Shown here piece by piece: positions 1 to 12,005 of a stretch of DNA of 64,000 nt. The notes below the pieces were generated by a model. It was not told the DNA's origin, did not search any database, and saw only the letters and a program-made list of their open reading frames with translations. The stretch's first letter is position 1; each line of letters starts with the position of its first letter. Source of the DNA: Anseranas semipalmata (taxonomy: Eukaryota > Chordata > Aves > Anseriformes > Anseranatidae). Made by a program: the position numbers and the translations under genes. The stretch lies in the NCBI GenBank assembly GCA_013399115.1, contig VXAA01000924.1, positions 26,059 to 90,058 of the forward strand. The letters are read 5' to 3'.

Positions 1-3000
1 GTTCCATAGTAGTTGAAAAGAAGAGGAATGTGCAGAAATCTCATGAAATGGCTTATCACTTCATACTATAGCGGTAATAGAAGTATTGATCCATATTACA
101 ATACCAGCCAGTACCTCCCAACAAATTTGAAGGATTTCCTTTAAATATGAGGTACATTTCCTGCTATTTATTTCAGAGAAATTATGCACAGGAGTTTTGT
201 CAATTGCATTTGCAAAGAAAATTAAATGGAAAAAAAAAATGGAAATTTAGAGAATGTCACTGAACTAAGGTTATTTTCAACACTGAAAAGTGCCTTGGAG
301 AAAAATGAAGACATCCCCTCAACCAGCTATTTTGCAAATAAATTCTAGAGCTTGGAAGTTACTGATAACTCATCATGTTTTGGTGCATTTCATGGACACG
401 GAGAACCTCTGAGACTTGGGCCCTAAAGCAGGGCTGGTCATTTAGCTGATGTTCAGGAATCAGAGAGGCAGCTTTCAATGAATGTTCGCTGTGTACTTGA
501 CATCAAATGTTCTTTTTAACATGAAGTCTGTGCACTTGCATTTTATGTGCAATAAGTCTGAAAACTGTTTCAAAGCAGAAGCTCAAAATCAAAGAATAAA
601 TTAGATTAAGAGGAAAACCTTTTGTTAGTTATGCAAGGGAGAATTCATAGAGTCCTACAGCCTCAGCCAGTGTCAATCACTGTCTTTCTAATGGTGTCAC
701 AGGAGCTGCCAAATTAAAGCTGTTCAGAGTCCAGCCCATTCTTTTTGTAGCATCTTTGCTTCTTTAAAGGAGTGATACAGTACCTGAGAAAGCTACAGCT
801 GTGATGCTTGAGTTTTACTGTTACGGTGTGCCTACTTTGTGCTACATCTCAGACAGATTTCCCTATAAAATCTGTTTATTTGGCCCAAAAAGATCACCAT
901 AATCTAAGGGGAAATTGTGGCAGTTTAACAGAGCTGGAATTGCCTGTATGACTGCCCTTCTTCTCACTGCTGGCATGTGGGGTGGGAAATGGCCAAAGGG
1001 AAAGGGCAGTGCTTGTACTAGGCATATGCTACAGCAATCACCAGCCTGTGCTTCTGTCAGCGAAAGCCAAACCAGCAAAGACAAGCCAAAACACTGACTC
1101 CTGCCTTGCAAAGGTGCTCCTCATGCCTGGAGGATATCTAAAAGAGAACTTCACGTCCATTCCCCTAATATACCCTGTACAGTGACTGTATAAGGATTTC
1201 ACTCAAGAGATTCATATGCAGCCACAAGTAGTGTTTTAGCAATTAGCATTATAGTGCTGGGTTTAAATAGCTTCTGTTGTTTACAGATGGACTGTCAAGA
1301 CTGTCACTGGTGTATGACTGTTTTTAATAGGAGCATAATCAATTAAATTGACTACATGTGTTCAAAACTGCCATGAGAAGGCTATTATACAAACATAGCA
1401 TATTAGAAAAATCCCTGTACAGGAGTTACTCATTGAGAACCAAAACAAAATGCAGAGTACCATGTGCCATGAAGACATTATTCATTCATGATGACATGGC
1501 TTTGCCTTTGATGAACTCTACACTGTACAAAGGGAGCCAGTGAAAAGTTACATGTGGTGGCACAGTAGGGACTGGTGCCGACAGTGAAAATATAGTAACC
1601 ACTAAAAAGTATCTCAGCTGTAACTGCATCTGTCACACACAGCGTTGGTGGGATTGGCGGAAGCTCTAAGAGAAAGAAAATACTTTGGCTTTACTAGACC
1701 ATCTGTGAGAGTCATGTGTTTTGCAATAGCTGATTTTTAGTCAGTCAGAAATCTATGTCAAGTACAAATGCTAAGGCAACCAACATGGAGACAAGGCAGC
1801 AACTTTGGTATTGAACCATAGGGTAATTGGTGCAGCTGTAAAACGCTCTTCTGAGATTCTTAGTGCCCAGACATGTGAAATGTTATTAGGTGGAATCAGG
1901 GTCCCTTTCTTCCCCACCATCATTGGACATTTGGGGGATTGATTTAGTTCTTGTTGGCTTTTTTCCTCCAAATAGGTGGGTGGATTAAGTTGATTAATTA
2001 AAAGAAGCCATAAATATGAATGCATAAGAGACAGAAAAAGAGATTGTACTAGCGTACTTTGTAAAATGTCAATTTAAACTCTCATTACCAAAGCTCATGT
2101 GTTGTCACACTCTCAGTGGGGCAGAAGCAGACCAGGTGGCTGACTGAATTGTCCCTATTCTAATATCCCCTTCCAAAGAAAGGTGAGACATGGGAAGGAA
2201 GGATGAGAGAAGAGGAATAGAGCACATACAGTTTCTCCTGACATGCCACTGAGACTTATTAGTTGTTGCAGACCGGAGAGCTCAGAAGTGCTCCTTGATT
2301 CCAGTGTTTACTGGTACCTAGAGTCAAGGAAGCACATACTCCACTGCTGCAGAGACACTCTGGTCTCCATGAGATGAATTCCTCTCAGCTCCAAGCTTTC
2401 TACATAGTGACTGGGCAGACCATGATTTCCCACATGCCAGACTCTCCCTTGCTGTCCGTTGAAGAGCAAGGAATTTGTAACAGACACATAATTTGTCACA
2501 TATTGCTGCTTTGAAGGTATTTAGCAGATATTACCTCTACAGGCTGGAGAATGTTGAAAAAGCAGGCTGTAATTTTCTTCAGCATGCTGTCACTCAAAGC
2601 TGGCTAAGTAATCTGAGTGAGAGCTCTGTGGCTGTGGCTGATTTATGAGCAGTTCATAGTGAATATTCTAAATCCAACAGATTTGATTTCATATATACAT
2701 CTGTCCGTTTCTTGATTTTTTTTAACTTGTTTGTATAAGCAGGGCTCTTTGAAGCTTTTTCCCTGCAACAGACCTTGTTAATATGAATTAGAAGGCCTTT
2801 TTTCTTTATTAGGCTTCAATGCTTATTTAGAACTTGGCATTTCTGGACTCACTCCTGTCATTAACTTATATCACTACAATATTTGAGAGACATACAAACA
2901 CTTACAGCCTGCAAAAAATAATGGAAGTGAACATGCCTTGAAAGCTAAGCAAATCTTTATGGGAAGTGTGTCTTAAATTTTTCCTCTGTTGTGGCTACAG

Positions 3001-3432
3001 TCATGCTCTCCAAGGTTCAGCTTTCTTCATAGTATTGCACACATCGTGTGTCTGCTCTGCTATCAAATGAGCCACATCACCAGGGCTATGAGTGAAGATT
3101 TAGAAATTAGTTATTATGGAGGTCCCAGCCCCTGTGCTCGGTAAACAAGACAAAAAAGGATCTTGCATCATGTGCTACAAATGGCCAAAATTTTACCTTC
3201 AGGAAATCAAGCCAAGGGAAGGCCTTAATAAAGTATATTGATTCTGTCATATGTACGCACCAGCCAGTAATCACCACCTTTGTTTTACCTGGACATAGTC
3301 CAAGACATCTAGCTTTCATAGAGGATATAAGGGTAATGGAATGGAAATTAGGAAAGCTCCCTTAATATAGGTTAGAGCAATTTTTATAATCTGTTCCTTT
3401 GCACCTAATGTAGGGGACATAAAAAAAAAAAA
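1..3432. other. AT-rich non-coding DNA, no gene seen
   Basis: Single-copy-looking AT-rich sequence. The longest reading frames on either strand are under 90 codons, with no domain-like composition and no splice-site pairing I could support. A short palindrome, TACAGTGACTGTA, lies at 1178-1190. The stretch ends in a 12-base A run that leads into the large gap. Confidence 0.6.
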
Positions 3433-4315
3433 NNNNNNNNNNNNNNNNNNNNNNNNNNNNNNNNNNNNNNNNNNNNNNNNNNNNNNNNNNNNNNNNNNNN
3501 NNNNNNNNNNNNNNNNNNNNNNNNNNNNNNNNNNNNNNNNNNNNNNNNNNNNNNNNNNNNNNNNNNNNNNNNNNNNNNNNNNNNNNNNNNNNNNNNNNNN
3601 NNNNNNNNNNNNNNNNNNNNNNNNNNNNNNNNNNNNNNNNNNNNNNNNNNNNNNNNNNNNNNNNNNNNNNNNNNNNNNNNNNNNNNNNNNNNNNNNNNNN
3701 NNNNNNNNNNNNNNNNNNNNNNNNNNNNNNNNNNNNNNNNNNNNNNNNNNNNNNNNNNNNNNNNNNNNNNNNNNNNNNNNNNNNNNNNNNNNNNNNNNNN
3801 NNNNNNNNNNNNNNNNNNNNNNNNNNNNNNNNNNNNNNNNNNNNNNNNNNNNNNNNNNNNNNNNNNNNNNNNNNNNNNNNNNNNNNNNNNNNNNNNNNNN
3901 NNNNNNNNNNNNNNNNNNNNNNNNNNNNNNNNNNNNNNNNNNNNNNNNNNNNNNNNNNNNNNNNNNNNNNNNNNNNNNNNNNNNNNNNNNNNNNNNNNNN
4001 NNNNNNNNNNNNNNNNNNNNNNNNNNNNNNNNNNNNNNNNNNNNNNNNNNNNNNNNNNNNNNNNNNNNNNNNNNNNNNNNNNNNNNNNNNNNNNNNNNNN
4101 NNNNNNNNNNNNNNNNNNNNNNNNNNNNNNNNNNNNNNNNNNNNNNNNNNNNNNNNNNNNNNNNNNNNNNNNNNNNNNNNNNNNNNNNNNNNNNNNNNNN
4201 NNNNNNNNNNNNNNNNNNNNNNNNNNNNNNNNNNNNNNNNNNNNNNNNNNNNNNNNNNNNNNNNNNNNNNNNNNNNNNNNNNNNNNNNNNNNNNNNNNNN
4301 NNNNNNNNNNNNNNN
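3433..4315. other. assembly gap (883 N)
   Basis: This is a run of N preceded immediately by an A run (3421-3432). Any reading frame drawn across it on the minus strand is an artefact of translating N. The hidden sequence may include a repeat or a long homopolymer. Confidence 0.99.
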
Positions 4316-6035
4316 TGCAACTTTTTCTCCTTTAAGTGTTTTCAGATGAGTGAAAATAGAAGCAGACAAGTTCTGGAAAAATATTATTAATAAATTTCAG
4401 TGCTAAGTGGAGGACAACTTTCTGAAATAGAATGAGACACATTCTGCTCTTAGCTTCATCCTTGTAATTTCAGGATAATATTGTTGAAAACAGTTATTTT
4501 TTCTTGGATTTAATTTAATGGACATATACTAACAAAGCAAACCTTGACTCAGATTTGAATAACTGTATAAAGTATTCTGGGAAACAAGATATTGGAAACA
4601 TCAGCTCTGAACTTCAAGACATGACTTTTGCCATCATAGCACATCATTATTCAGTGCCTCTGAAACAGTCCAGAAATGGAAGTTCCGATAATGATAATGC
4701 ATCAAAATAAACTGACGAAGCTATATAAAGCAGTGGTAAATATTGTGCAGCAAATGCACCCTCTTAAAGTTATCAAGCTTGATTAGTCCATGGTAAATGT
4801 AAAGGTCAAGGGGCAGTTGAAGCACTTCCACTTACTGGGAGTACTTTATGCCATACATAGTCTCACTGCTTATCAAATATGTATAGAGGTAGTTGATTCC
4901 AGCTGAGGTGATATTCTTTCTCTGGAATGACTGTCATTACATCTATTCCCTTAAAGCAAATCAATCAATTTTTTAAATGTTAGTGACTTTAATTCAAATT
5001 TATTTGTTGTCTGTTTAGGTTCAAGGACAGAAAAATGTCTTTACTTGTTCTGCTACCTAACTAATTCCTTTCACTTTTAAATGTCAGTCATGACCCTTTC
5101 TTTCACTGAAGAGCCTAATCAATGATACAACCACTGATGAAGATGATTTTTTGTTATCTGAGCTGTCTGGTTGCATTACAGCACAAAACAGTAGTTTCAG
5201 GTGTAGAGTTTGTGCTGGGGATAGATCACAACAAAATAGAAAATGTCATTTTGAACTATAATTTTAAAAGGGCTCTTTATCCAGCCTTTATTTTAATATG
5301 CATAGTAATTAAAGTCACAGATTTACAAGTACGGTTAGGTACTGCTGAGCCTACAAAAATAGAAACTGATTTTTTTATTATTATAACTTATTAGAGAGCG
5401 TCTATCCTTAAACTTGCCAAAGCCGAATGAGACATTTCCTTAATAACCATCTATATGTTTCATAAAGACTTTCCTACTGTGTTTTGGAGCTCTGTCATGC
5501 ATGTTTACAAATATAATACCCTACCTCAGCTAGAACTAGTTTCCCTCTAAGCTCTCTAAAATGTACCCATCTTCTTGACCACAATATTTTTGGTGAAATA
5601 TATCCATTCTAGCAGGTAGGTTTTTGTCCTCTAGTGATAAAGATTATGAACATATGGTATCCGGATTCTATGCACAAACAATGTTAATTTCAGAAAATCT
5701 GTGTTATGCTCCCAATCAGTGTAACTACATATTAGAAAAACACACACACACACAAATTTACAGTAGCTGGAGATAGCATCTTCCCGGCTGATGGGTAACA
5801 GATATAATTTATTTCAGAAAGGGGAAGGTGCATAGTCCTTTTGTCAACCAAAAGTGAAATCAAGGTGTTCGTGACCACTTGCTAGTCTAAAACACCAATC
5901 AAGTAGAATTACACCTGTTTTTTAGATTCCGTGGGAGTGTTCAAAACTGTTAATTTTTAAAAGTCTCCCTGTTAATTGTTACAAAGATGAGTTTTACACA
6001 GTAAGAGTTGATTGAACTCTGTGTTGGTAAGAAGT
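4316..6035. other. AT-rich non-coding DNA, no gene seen
   Basis: No gene, RNA or recognisable repeat was seen apart from a (CA)7 tract at 5741-5754. The longest plus-strand frame (5122-5394) is AT-driven and has no recognisable domain. Confidence 0.55.
5741..5754. repeat. (CA)7 microsatellite
   Basis: Seven uninterrupted CA units lie between an A run and AT-rich DNA. Confidence 0.9.
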
Positions 6036-6452
6036 TATCTGGTTGAGGGAAGTGATTGTCCCACTCTACTCTGCACTGGTTCAGCCTCACCTTGAGTACT
6101 GCATGCAGTTTTGGGCACCACAATATAAGAAGGACATAAAACTATTAGTGTCCAAAGGAGGGCAACGAAGATGGTGAAGGGTCTAGAGGGGAAGGCATAT
6201 GAGAAGTGGCTGAAGTCACATGGGTTTGTTCAGCCCAGAGAAGAGGAGACTGAGGGGAGGCCTCATGGCGGCCTGCAGCTTCCTCACGAGGGGAGCGGAG
6301 GGGCAGGCGCTGATCTCTGCTCTCTGGTGACAGCGACAGGACCCGCGGGAATGGCATGGAGCTGTGACAGGGGAGGGTTAGGCTAGGTGTTAGGAAAAGG
6401 TTCTTCATCAAGAGGGTGGTTGGGCACTGGGACAGGCTCCCCAGGGAAGTGG
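6036..6452 (+). mobile_element. CR1 LINE fragment, 3' part of ORF2, truncated at both ends
   Basis: The plus strand reads like the end of CR1 ORF2. It begins with 'GGTTGAGGGAAGTGATT', then the stretch equivalent to 'LxRPHLEYCxQFW' (about 6075-6120), then the [12 protein letters not shown] segment at 6171. The GC-rich 6240-6380 portion (EGSGGAGADLCSL) resembles the CR1-Y type of galliform and other avian genomes; that subfamily call is from memory. Stops and frameshifts make it a dead copy. Homology stops near 6452 inside the expected '...PREVV' region, without the ATTCTATG tail, so the 3' end is missing. This is odd because CR1 copies are normally 5'-truncated. The reverse-strand frame across it is a shadow. 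Confidence 0.85.
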
Positions 6453-6453
6453 T

Positions 6454-6475
6454 CATGACATATAAACATGTCATG
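6454..6475. repeat. 8-bp perfect inverted repeat at CR1 breakpoint
   Basis: CATGACAT (6454-6461) and ATGTCATG (6468-6475) flank a 6-base spacer. They begin within 2 bases of where CR1 similarity is lost. Confidence 0.85.
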
Positions 6476-6476
6476 T

Positions 6477-9400
6477 CCATTTCATTGACAGGGCTGCTGT
6501 ACATACTGAACAAGAAAAGACATAGCACTGAGCTTTGTGAAACTTTTGTGTGTTAAGAATCACCTGAAAATGTTGTTTTTGACCATCCTGGGCCTTTTGG
6601 ATCTCTCCGAAAGGAAGGAATGGAGACTATATTATGCATCTCCTGTGCTGTATACCTGAGACATTGGTATCACACAGACAACTCCGCTGAATGGTTGGTG
6701 GATTCATTAGCATCAGAATGAACCTTTTCTCCCTAAATAGGAGAGTATTTCCTGGCAATGCAACTAGCAACATTATTCTAAGTTGTTGGTACATTCATGT
6801 CTGCAGTTTGACTTAATGGGGCCAGACACAGAGACAAAAACTAGCTAATGTTAGAATTCATTTTCCACTATTTTCCTCGTCACATTGCCAGACAGAAAGT
6901 GTAGAAATTGAGTGGAAAAGAGAGGGAGAGTTTGAAGGGACCATCTGGCTCAGAGTCCTGGCCTCCAAAATCACTGTACAGAAGATATTTAATTCAAAAC
7001 TCTCTGCAGATTATTCCATATTCCCCTACTTGTAGCAATTTATTTTAATTTTCCCTGCAAGCCCCACCTCAGTTTCTTTTGCATTTTCCTTTTCTTTACA
7101 TTTTAACTATAAAAATATATTTCCCCCAGGGAAATTGTAGCTCTTCTTTACCATTTTTCCCTTTTACTTAGTAAAAATTCAAAATATTGCACTTCACTGC
7201 AAACCTAAAGCCACTCTACCACCTTCCCTGTGAAATCCTTGAGTTTAATTCCCATTAGCATTACAAACTAAATTCCTCTGCTTATTTACATTTATGTTTA
7301 GAAAATCATGCACTATTTTGTCCTAATTATTCTCTTTCAGCTTAAAAAATCAAAATCTGTCACATTTGCTCAATCCAAGGTTATTTTCTATGGACATATC
7401 TTCTACGAGACCCTCATAAAATCCAAATCTAAAATAGCATGACTGTTTCACTGACTATTTGTTAAAAACTATGCTAAATATAATATCTCAGATGTTTGGG
7501 TCTTATCACCTTTGGTGCTTTGTGTGGTTTGTATGTTTGTTTGTTTTTTTTCACTCCTTACATATTTGAGAAGGTATTTCCTAAAATGATGTAACTTCTT
7601 TGTATGTATTTCTTTCAGTATTAGCTAGATACATATCCATCTCTGAAAATTCTGTAATACTGCTTTTAGCATCCTTCTTAGTGGGATCTATATCTGAAAA
7701 GATTCCATTGTATTCTTGCTACCACAACGCAACTCATTCCATAAACTACTTAACTAATGCACAGTACAACAATATCCCTCATTTCCCTTTGCTGAATGTA
7801 TCAATGCTTTCATTCCAGTCAGGCCTGCCTTTCCACCATTTTCTCACTTTTCCTGCAGTGTCTGTTTTCATGACCTTTACCAAGAATTTTATGGCTCAGT
7901 CTCTCTGCAAGCATAAAACCTTTCAGTAGTTTCCACCACCCCAGACCTGAGCTCACAGCTAGAGTATGTACAGTCATATGTGTTCCTTTACTTGCAGCTG
8001 AATTTTGATATACTCATACGATCACAGCATATAGATTGTTTCAACCTCTCATAATATTTGTACAAGGAATAGAGATTATCTGCATCTCTTTCAACTTTCT
8101 CCAACAATTACCTGGTTTATATGCATTTGGAAAAATAATGTCAAACTCAATCTCAGAAAACTCTTCTGTCAACCATTCAAGGGGACATTGTCCTTTGGGA
8201 AAAGGCACTGCCTGTAAATGTTTCCTAGCAGTTGAACATACCATAATCACCAGGAGATCATCTATTGCTCTTCAAAATTTTGAATTGTTTTTGCCCTTCT
8301 CTCAGGGATGGGAATAATCCCTGAGCCATCCATTCTTTCATTGTTTCCCAAACAGATTAAATAGTTCATTGTCTATGGCAAGAACCTGGCTGTCTGCTCT
8401 GATGTGAAGCAGAAGCAGTGGCCTTTTTCCCCTTTATGTCAACTTCCTTTTCAGTCCTGAGTCTACCTAATGTGCCCTTGCTCCCAGAAGACAACACCTT
8501 TTTGATTCTCTTTCATAACATGCTTAGTTCTCTCAGTATGAGGCTCTAGTGATGCACTGACACTAAGAAAAGACCCGTTTATTTCTCTTTGGTATTCTTT
8601 CTTCTTCTCATTTTTCTTGCTGTACTTCATCCTGCCTCTGGAGCATTCTTCTGTCTCTCCTGGACACTGCCTCTGAAGACTTCCATTGTCTTGCTGTCCC
8701 TTCATTTCAGACTAGTTGTGCTTTTCTTCTTTCTTCTTGTCCCATTATATCATGTTGCCAGCTTTTTTTCTTAACGGAGTGAGCCTACTCCAGTGTTTGA
8801 GTTCTCTTGCACACAGACAGGCATTTTTCTCATAGTCACATAACTGCAGTGGTCCCCTTTCTTCTATTCAGATGTTCCTTTTGGGTCTTCCCATATGCCA
8901 GGTACCTGCAAATAATCTCAGCTTTCTATCACACCCCTAAAACTCTGTTTGAAGTCTATTGTTGTTTTTATTTACATTTCCAGGACCTGAAACTTCTCCT
9001 CCAGCAGCTGTGTCAGGAAATATCTTGTATAATGAACCAGCTCTAAAATTATGTCAATCCCACAAATCCAACTCCCGGACATCTCCATGGCCTGTGACAT
9101 ATTTGCAATTTCCTTCATTGGTGCTTAATTGTAGCTGCCCTCTCTGTCTACCCTAAGATTTCCTAATACAAGTAAGAAACAAATCCAAAATCCCACTTCT
9201 CCCATATGACTTTCCTAACCTATAAGCAAACTGATGGGTGCTGCCCTGTTTACAGATGACTGCATGCACTTTTTTTTTAAAGATCTCTACAGGGGTCAGT
9301 CATGCCTTTGATTTGGCTAAGGTAGGATGAGCTTTTTATTCCTTCAGTCTCTGCAAGCTCAAAAAATTTCACTCTCACATGATCATCACCAAAATTTTCT

Positions 9401-10256
9401 ACAAAATAGAAACTTCTATTAAATCACATGACAAATTGACTGCTCCACTAAGCAAAACTTTTCCAACAGCAAGCTTAGAGGCTTTTACTTAGCTGACAAA
9501 ATTGGTGGCATCTAGCCATGATTTTTTAGAATTAGCAAAATAACTGTATATTCCAGGCTGAAGAGAAAACATACAGCAAATCAGCTGTGTTTGCAATATG
9601 GTACAGTGACAAAAAAAATAATATGATCTGAAGCTCAACTCAGAAGTTTTACGTTATCAAAGAAGGGTGGAATATTTATCTTCTGGTGGTCTTAGAGCAG
9701 TATCTGGTACAGTTCTGAGGCCCTCATTGCTAGACAGATATTCATAGTAGGAAGATCATTTTTTTAAGGAGCAAGATAACTATCCAAAATTATAGAAATT
9801 CTTACATATCAAAAAGATCTTGTAATAGTTAAATACATAATTGCCTGCCCAATGATGACCCATGAAGGCTACATGACAGCAGGTGATAAATAAGAAACCT
9901 TGGAATAAACTGAATTCTACCCTTTTAATAAGACACTACCTTTATCTCACTCTGATAGAAGCTACATGTTATAGGAAGTCCAATGTCATATAAAAAAAAT
10001 GTAGATTCATATTGATTTAGAGTTTAATAGTATTTCATCAGTGTAACAGTAGGAAAATTATTCCTTTAGAGTTGATGCTTCAGTAAGATACTGGATATCA
10101 AGCTTTTGTCTTTCAAGATTTAATGGGGAAAATCCACTTATCCCTTTGATCAATCATGGATGACTTAGTCCTTTTTTGTTCAAGTCTTTGAAAATCCATC
10201 TGTATAACTTCCATTAGGCTGTTAATACCTTTCAGACTTTAAAAAGATTGTAGGAG
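6477..10256. other. AT-rich non-coding DNA, no gene seen
   Basis: Long AT-rich stretch with pyrimidine-rich blocks around 7040-7560 and 8580-8770. Reading frames of up to 109 codons (7600-7929, plus) are hydrophobic by base composition and match nothing I recognise. About 30 bases near 6930-6960 faintly resemble the 'GGAAGGGACC' CR1 tail, but this is too weak to call. Confidence 0.5.
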
Positions 10257-10260
10257 AAAG

Positions 10261-10265
10261 AAAAA

Positions 10266-10295
<30 letters not shown>
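10261..10295. repeat. A14 followed by (GAA)7
   Basis: A pure A run at 10261-10274 is followed by seven GAA units (10275-10295). It is a purine-only tract. Confidence 0.9.
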
Positions 10296-10297
<2 letters not shown>

Positions 10298-10622
10298 TTT
10301 CTTTCAGTTCTCAGTATAATCAAGTGCACTGTTCTGTTTAGTAATAACTTAAAAAAATTAATTGGGAGGACTTTATGAATCACAGTTAAATAACATAGCA
10401 ATAATATAATTTAAAATGATAATACTAAGTTAAATATTTGTCATCTTGCAATTTTCGTAAGATAGTTTTAGAGTAATATAGGAAGAACTCTCTTAAGAAG
10501 ATCAGAGCTTTAAAAACTCTTCTTACTATAGTGATCCAAGGAAAGTTAAGATGACAGCACCACTGGCTTTGCAGGCCTCCAGTTTATTTTTTCCCCTCTG
10601 GCATGTGAGAGGGAATTGTGAC

Positions 10623-10648
10623 AAAAAAAAAAAAAAAAAAATATATAT
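10623..10648. repeat. poly-A run with short (AT) tract
   Basis: About 19 A (10623-10641) are followed by a short TA alternation. The run could mark an old retrotransposed tail, but no body is recognisable upstream. Confidence 0.8.
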
Positions 10649-11894
10649 AAAACCTAAGATGGTTTGCTTTTTTCTAAACAAAACAAAGTACAAGGTGACA
10701 GGAAACAAGAAATGAAAAATAATCTTTTATAAAGAGTAAACATTTTTAGAACAGCTGAAAAAATAGAGAGCATCAAAGAGGAGGAGTTAGAAAATAAAAT
10801 TCCTTACAAACAAGTGGTGATACCAAGAGTCCTCCAATGACAGTGTTAATATATGCTAGATTAAGAGATGAAACAAGTAGGATTAATTCCATATTTTATG
10901 AGTGTAACAATATTTGGATGTTCCAGCCCCATTGGTGGAAGCCAGCACAGTGAGCTGTCAAAAAAAGTACAAGGTAAAAGAGCCCAACTGGAAAGCGCCA
11001 GACCAAGCAATGTGCCTTAAAAAAAATAGGCTGACCAAAAGGTGGCCATGAAAATTGTAAGAGAGCGGGGACTAGCTGAAGGCCACAGCCTTCAAACCAG
11101 ATGTTAAAATAAACATGAAAAAGAAAATATCTGAGTAAAAAGCATATCTGAGACTGTTAACAGTGACTTGGGACAACACCAGCAGCCATTATTACTTTAA
11201 ACTTACTCTTTTCCTTCTTTTTTTCTTCAAAGAGAATTTGTCAATGTAGGAACTAAGAGGGAACTTGAGTACGGACCTTGAGGTTTGGCCCCTGGAAAAG
11301 ACAGTATCAGTGCTTGCAGACATGAGTGAATTATACACTGTTAAATAGAAATGAATGCACTTATCTGCTTATTACAGGCAAATATGGATAAATGATTGCG
11401 TAACTAAAATGGAAATTTAGTCCTGTGTCACGCTAGTGCTGGTGTGAGAAGGCACACTGAGGTGGGGTGAGTCCTCATGCTCCTCTGACAGGCACAAGCT
11501 TAGATATCTGTTACCAGCTCTCAGCATCTGAGTCAATCATTGGATCATCCTCCCCACTGTAACTACCTCCATTACATGCTTTGAGACCTATGGACAGTCA
11601 AGGAGCAACCTGTAAATATCAGTAAGAGGTTCTGCCAGGTGGCCTTAAAACCTGATAATTCAGTTACACTGGTGTGATGATTGGATAGCAACACTAACTG
11701 CAGTGAACCCATTTCACATTTACATCAGTAACACTAGGAGTGACCTTTTGTGTACAAAAACAAAGGAAAATGGAAGTTTGGGGGGAAATTTGTGGTAAAA
11801 TAAAATGATTTGTGTTAATGTAAACGCCTGATATAAATAAAGCATAGTGATAACGTTGTTATAACAGTGACAGTTTAAGCATATAAGCCAAGCT

Positions 11895-12005
11895 AGGTTT
11901 ACAGGGAGAGGTAATAGCTTTTACTGGACCAGTGACATCATTGGGAAAAAAAAAAAAAAAAAAACAGAGTAGCTTTCAAGCATATAAGCCCTTCTTCACT
12001 TTGGA
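11895..12005 (+). repeat. ancient amniote interspersed repeat relic
   Basis: The order of motifs matches a repeat I know from turtle and crocodilian sequence: 'GAGAGGTAATAGCTTTTA', 'CTGGACCA', then 'TAGCTTTCAAGC' and 'AAGCCCTTCTTCACTTTGG'. The usual form has 'AGGTAATATCTTTTATTGGACCAAC', 'CAAGCTTTCGAGCT' and 'GCTCTTCTTCAGGTCTGG'. A 19-base A run (11946-11964) replaces the usual GAGAGA spacer. I do not recall a firm family name. This is recognition by eye, not a search result. Confidence 0.5.

Noticed and set aside
3316..4369. Two minus-strand frames of about 335 codons
   Set aside because: Almost entirely translated N from the assembly gap.
6145..6528. 127-codon minus-strand frame over the CR1 copy
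   Set aside because: Antisense shadow of the GC-rich CR1 3' region.
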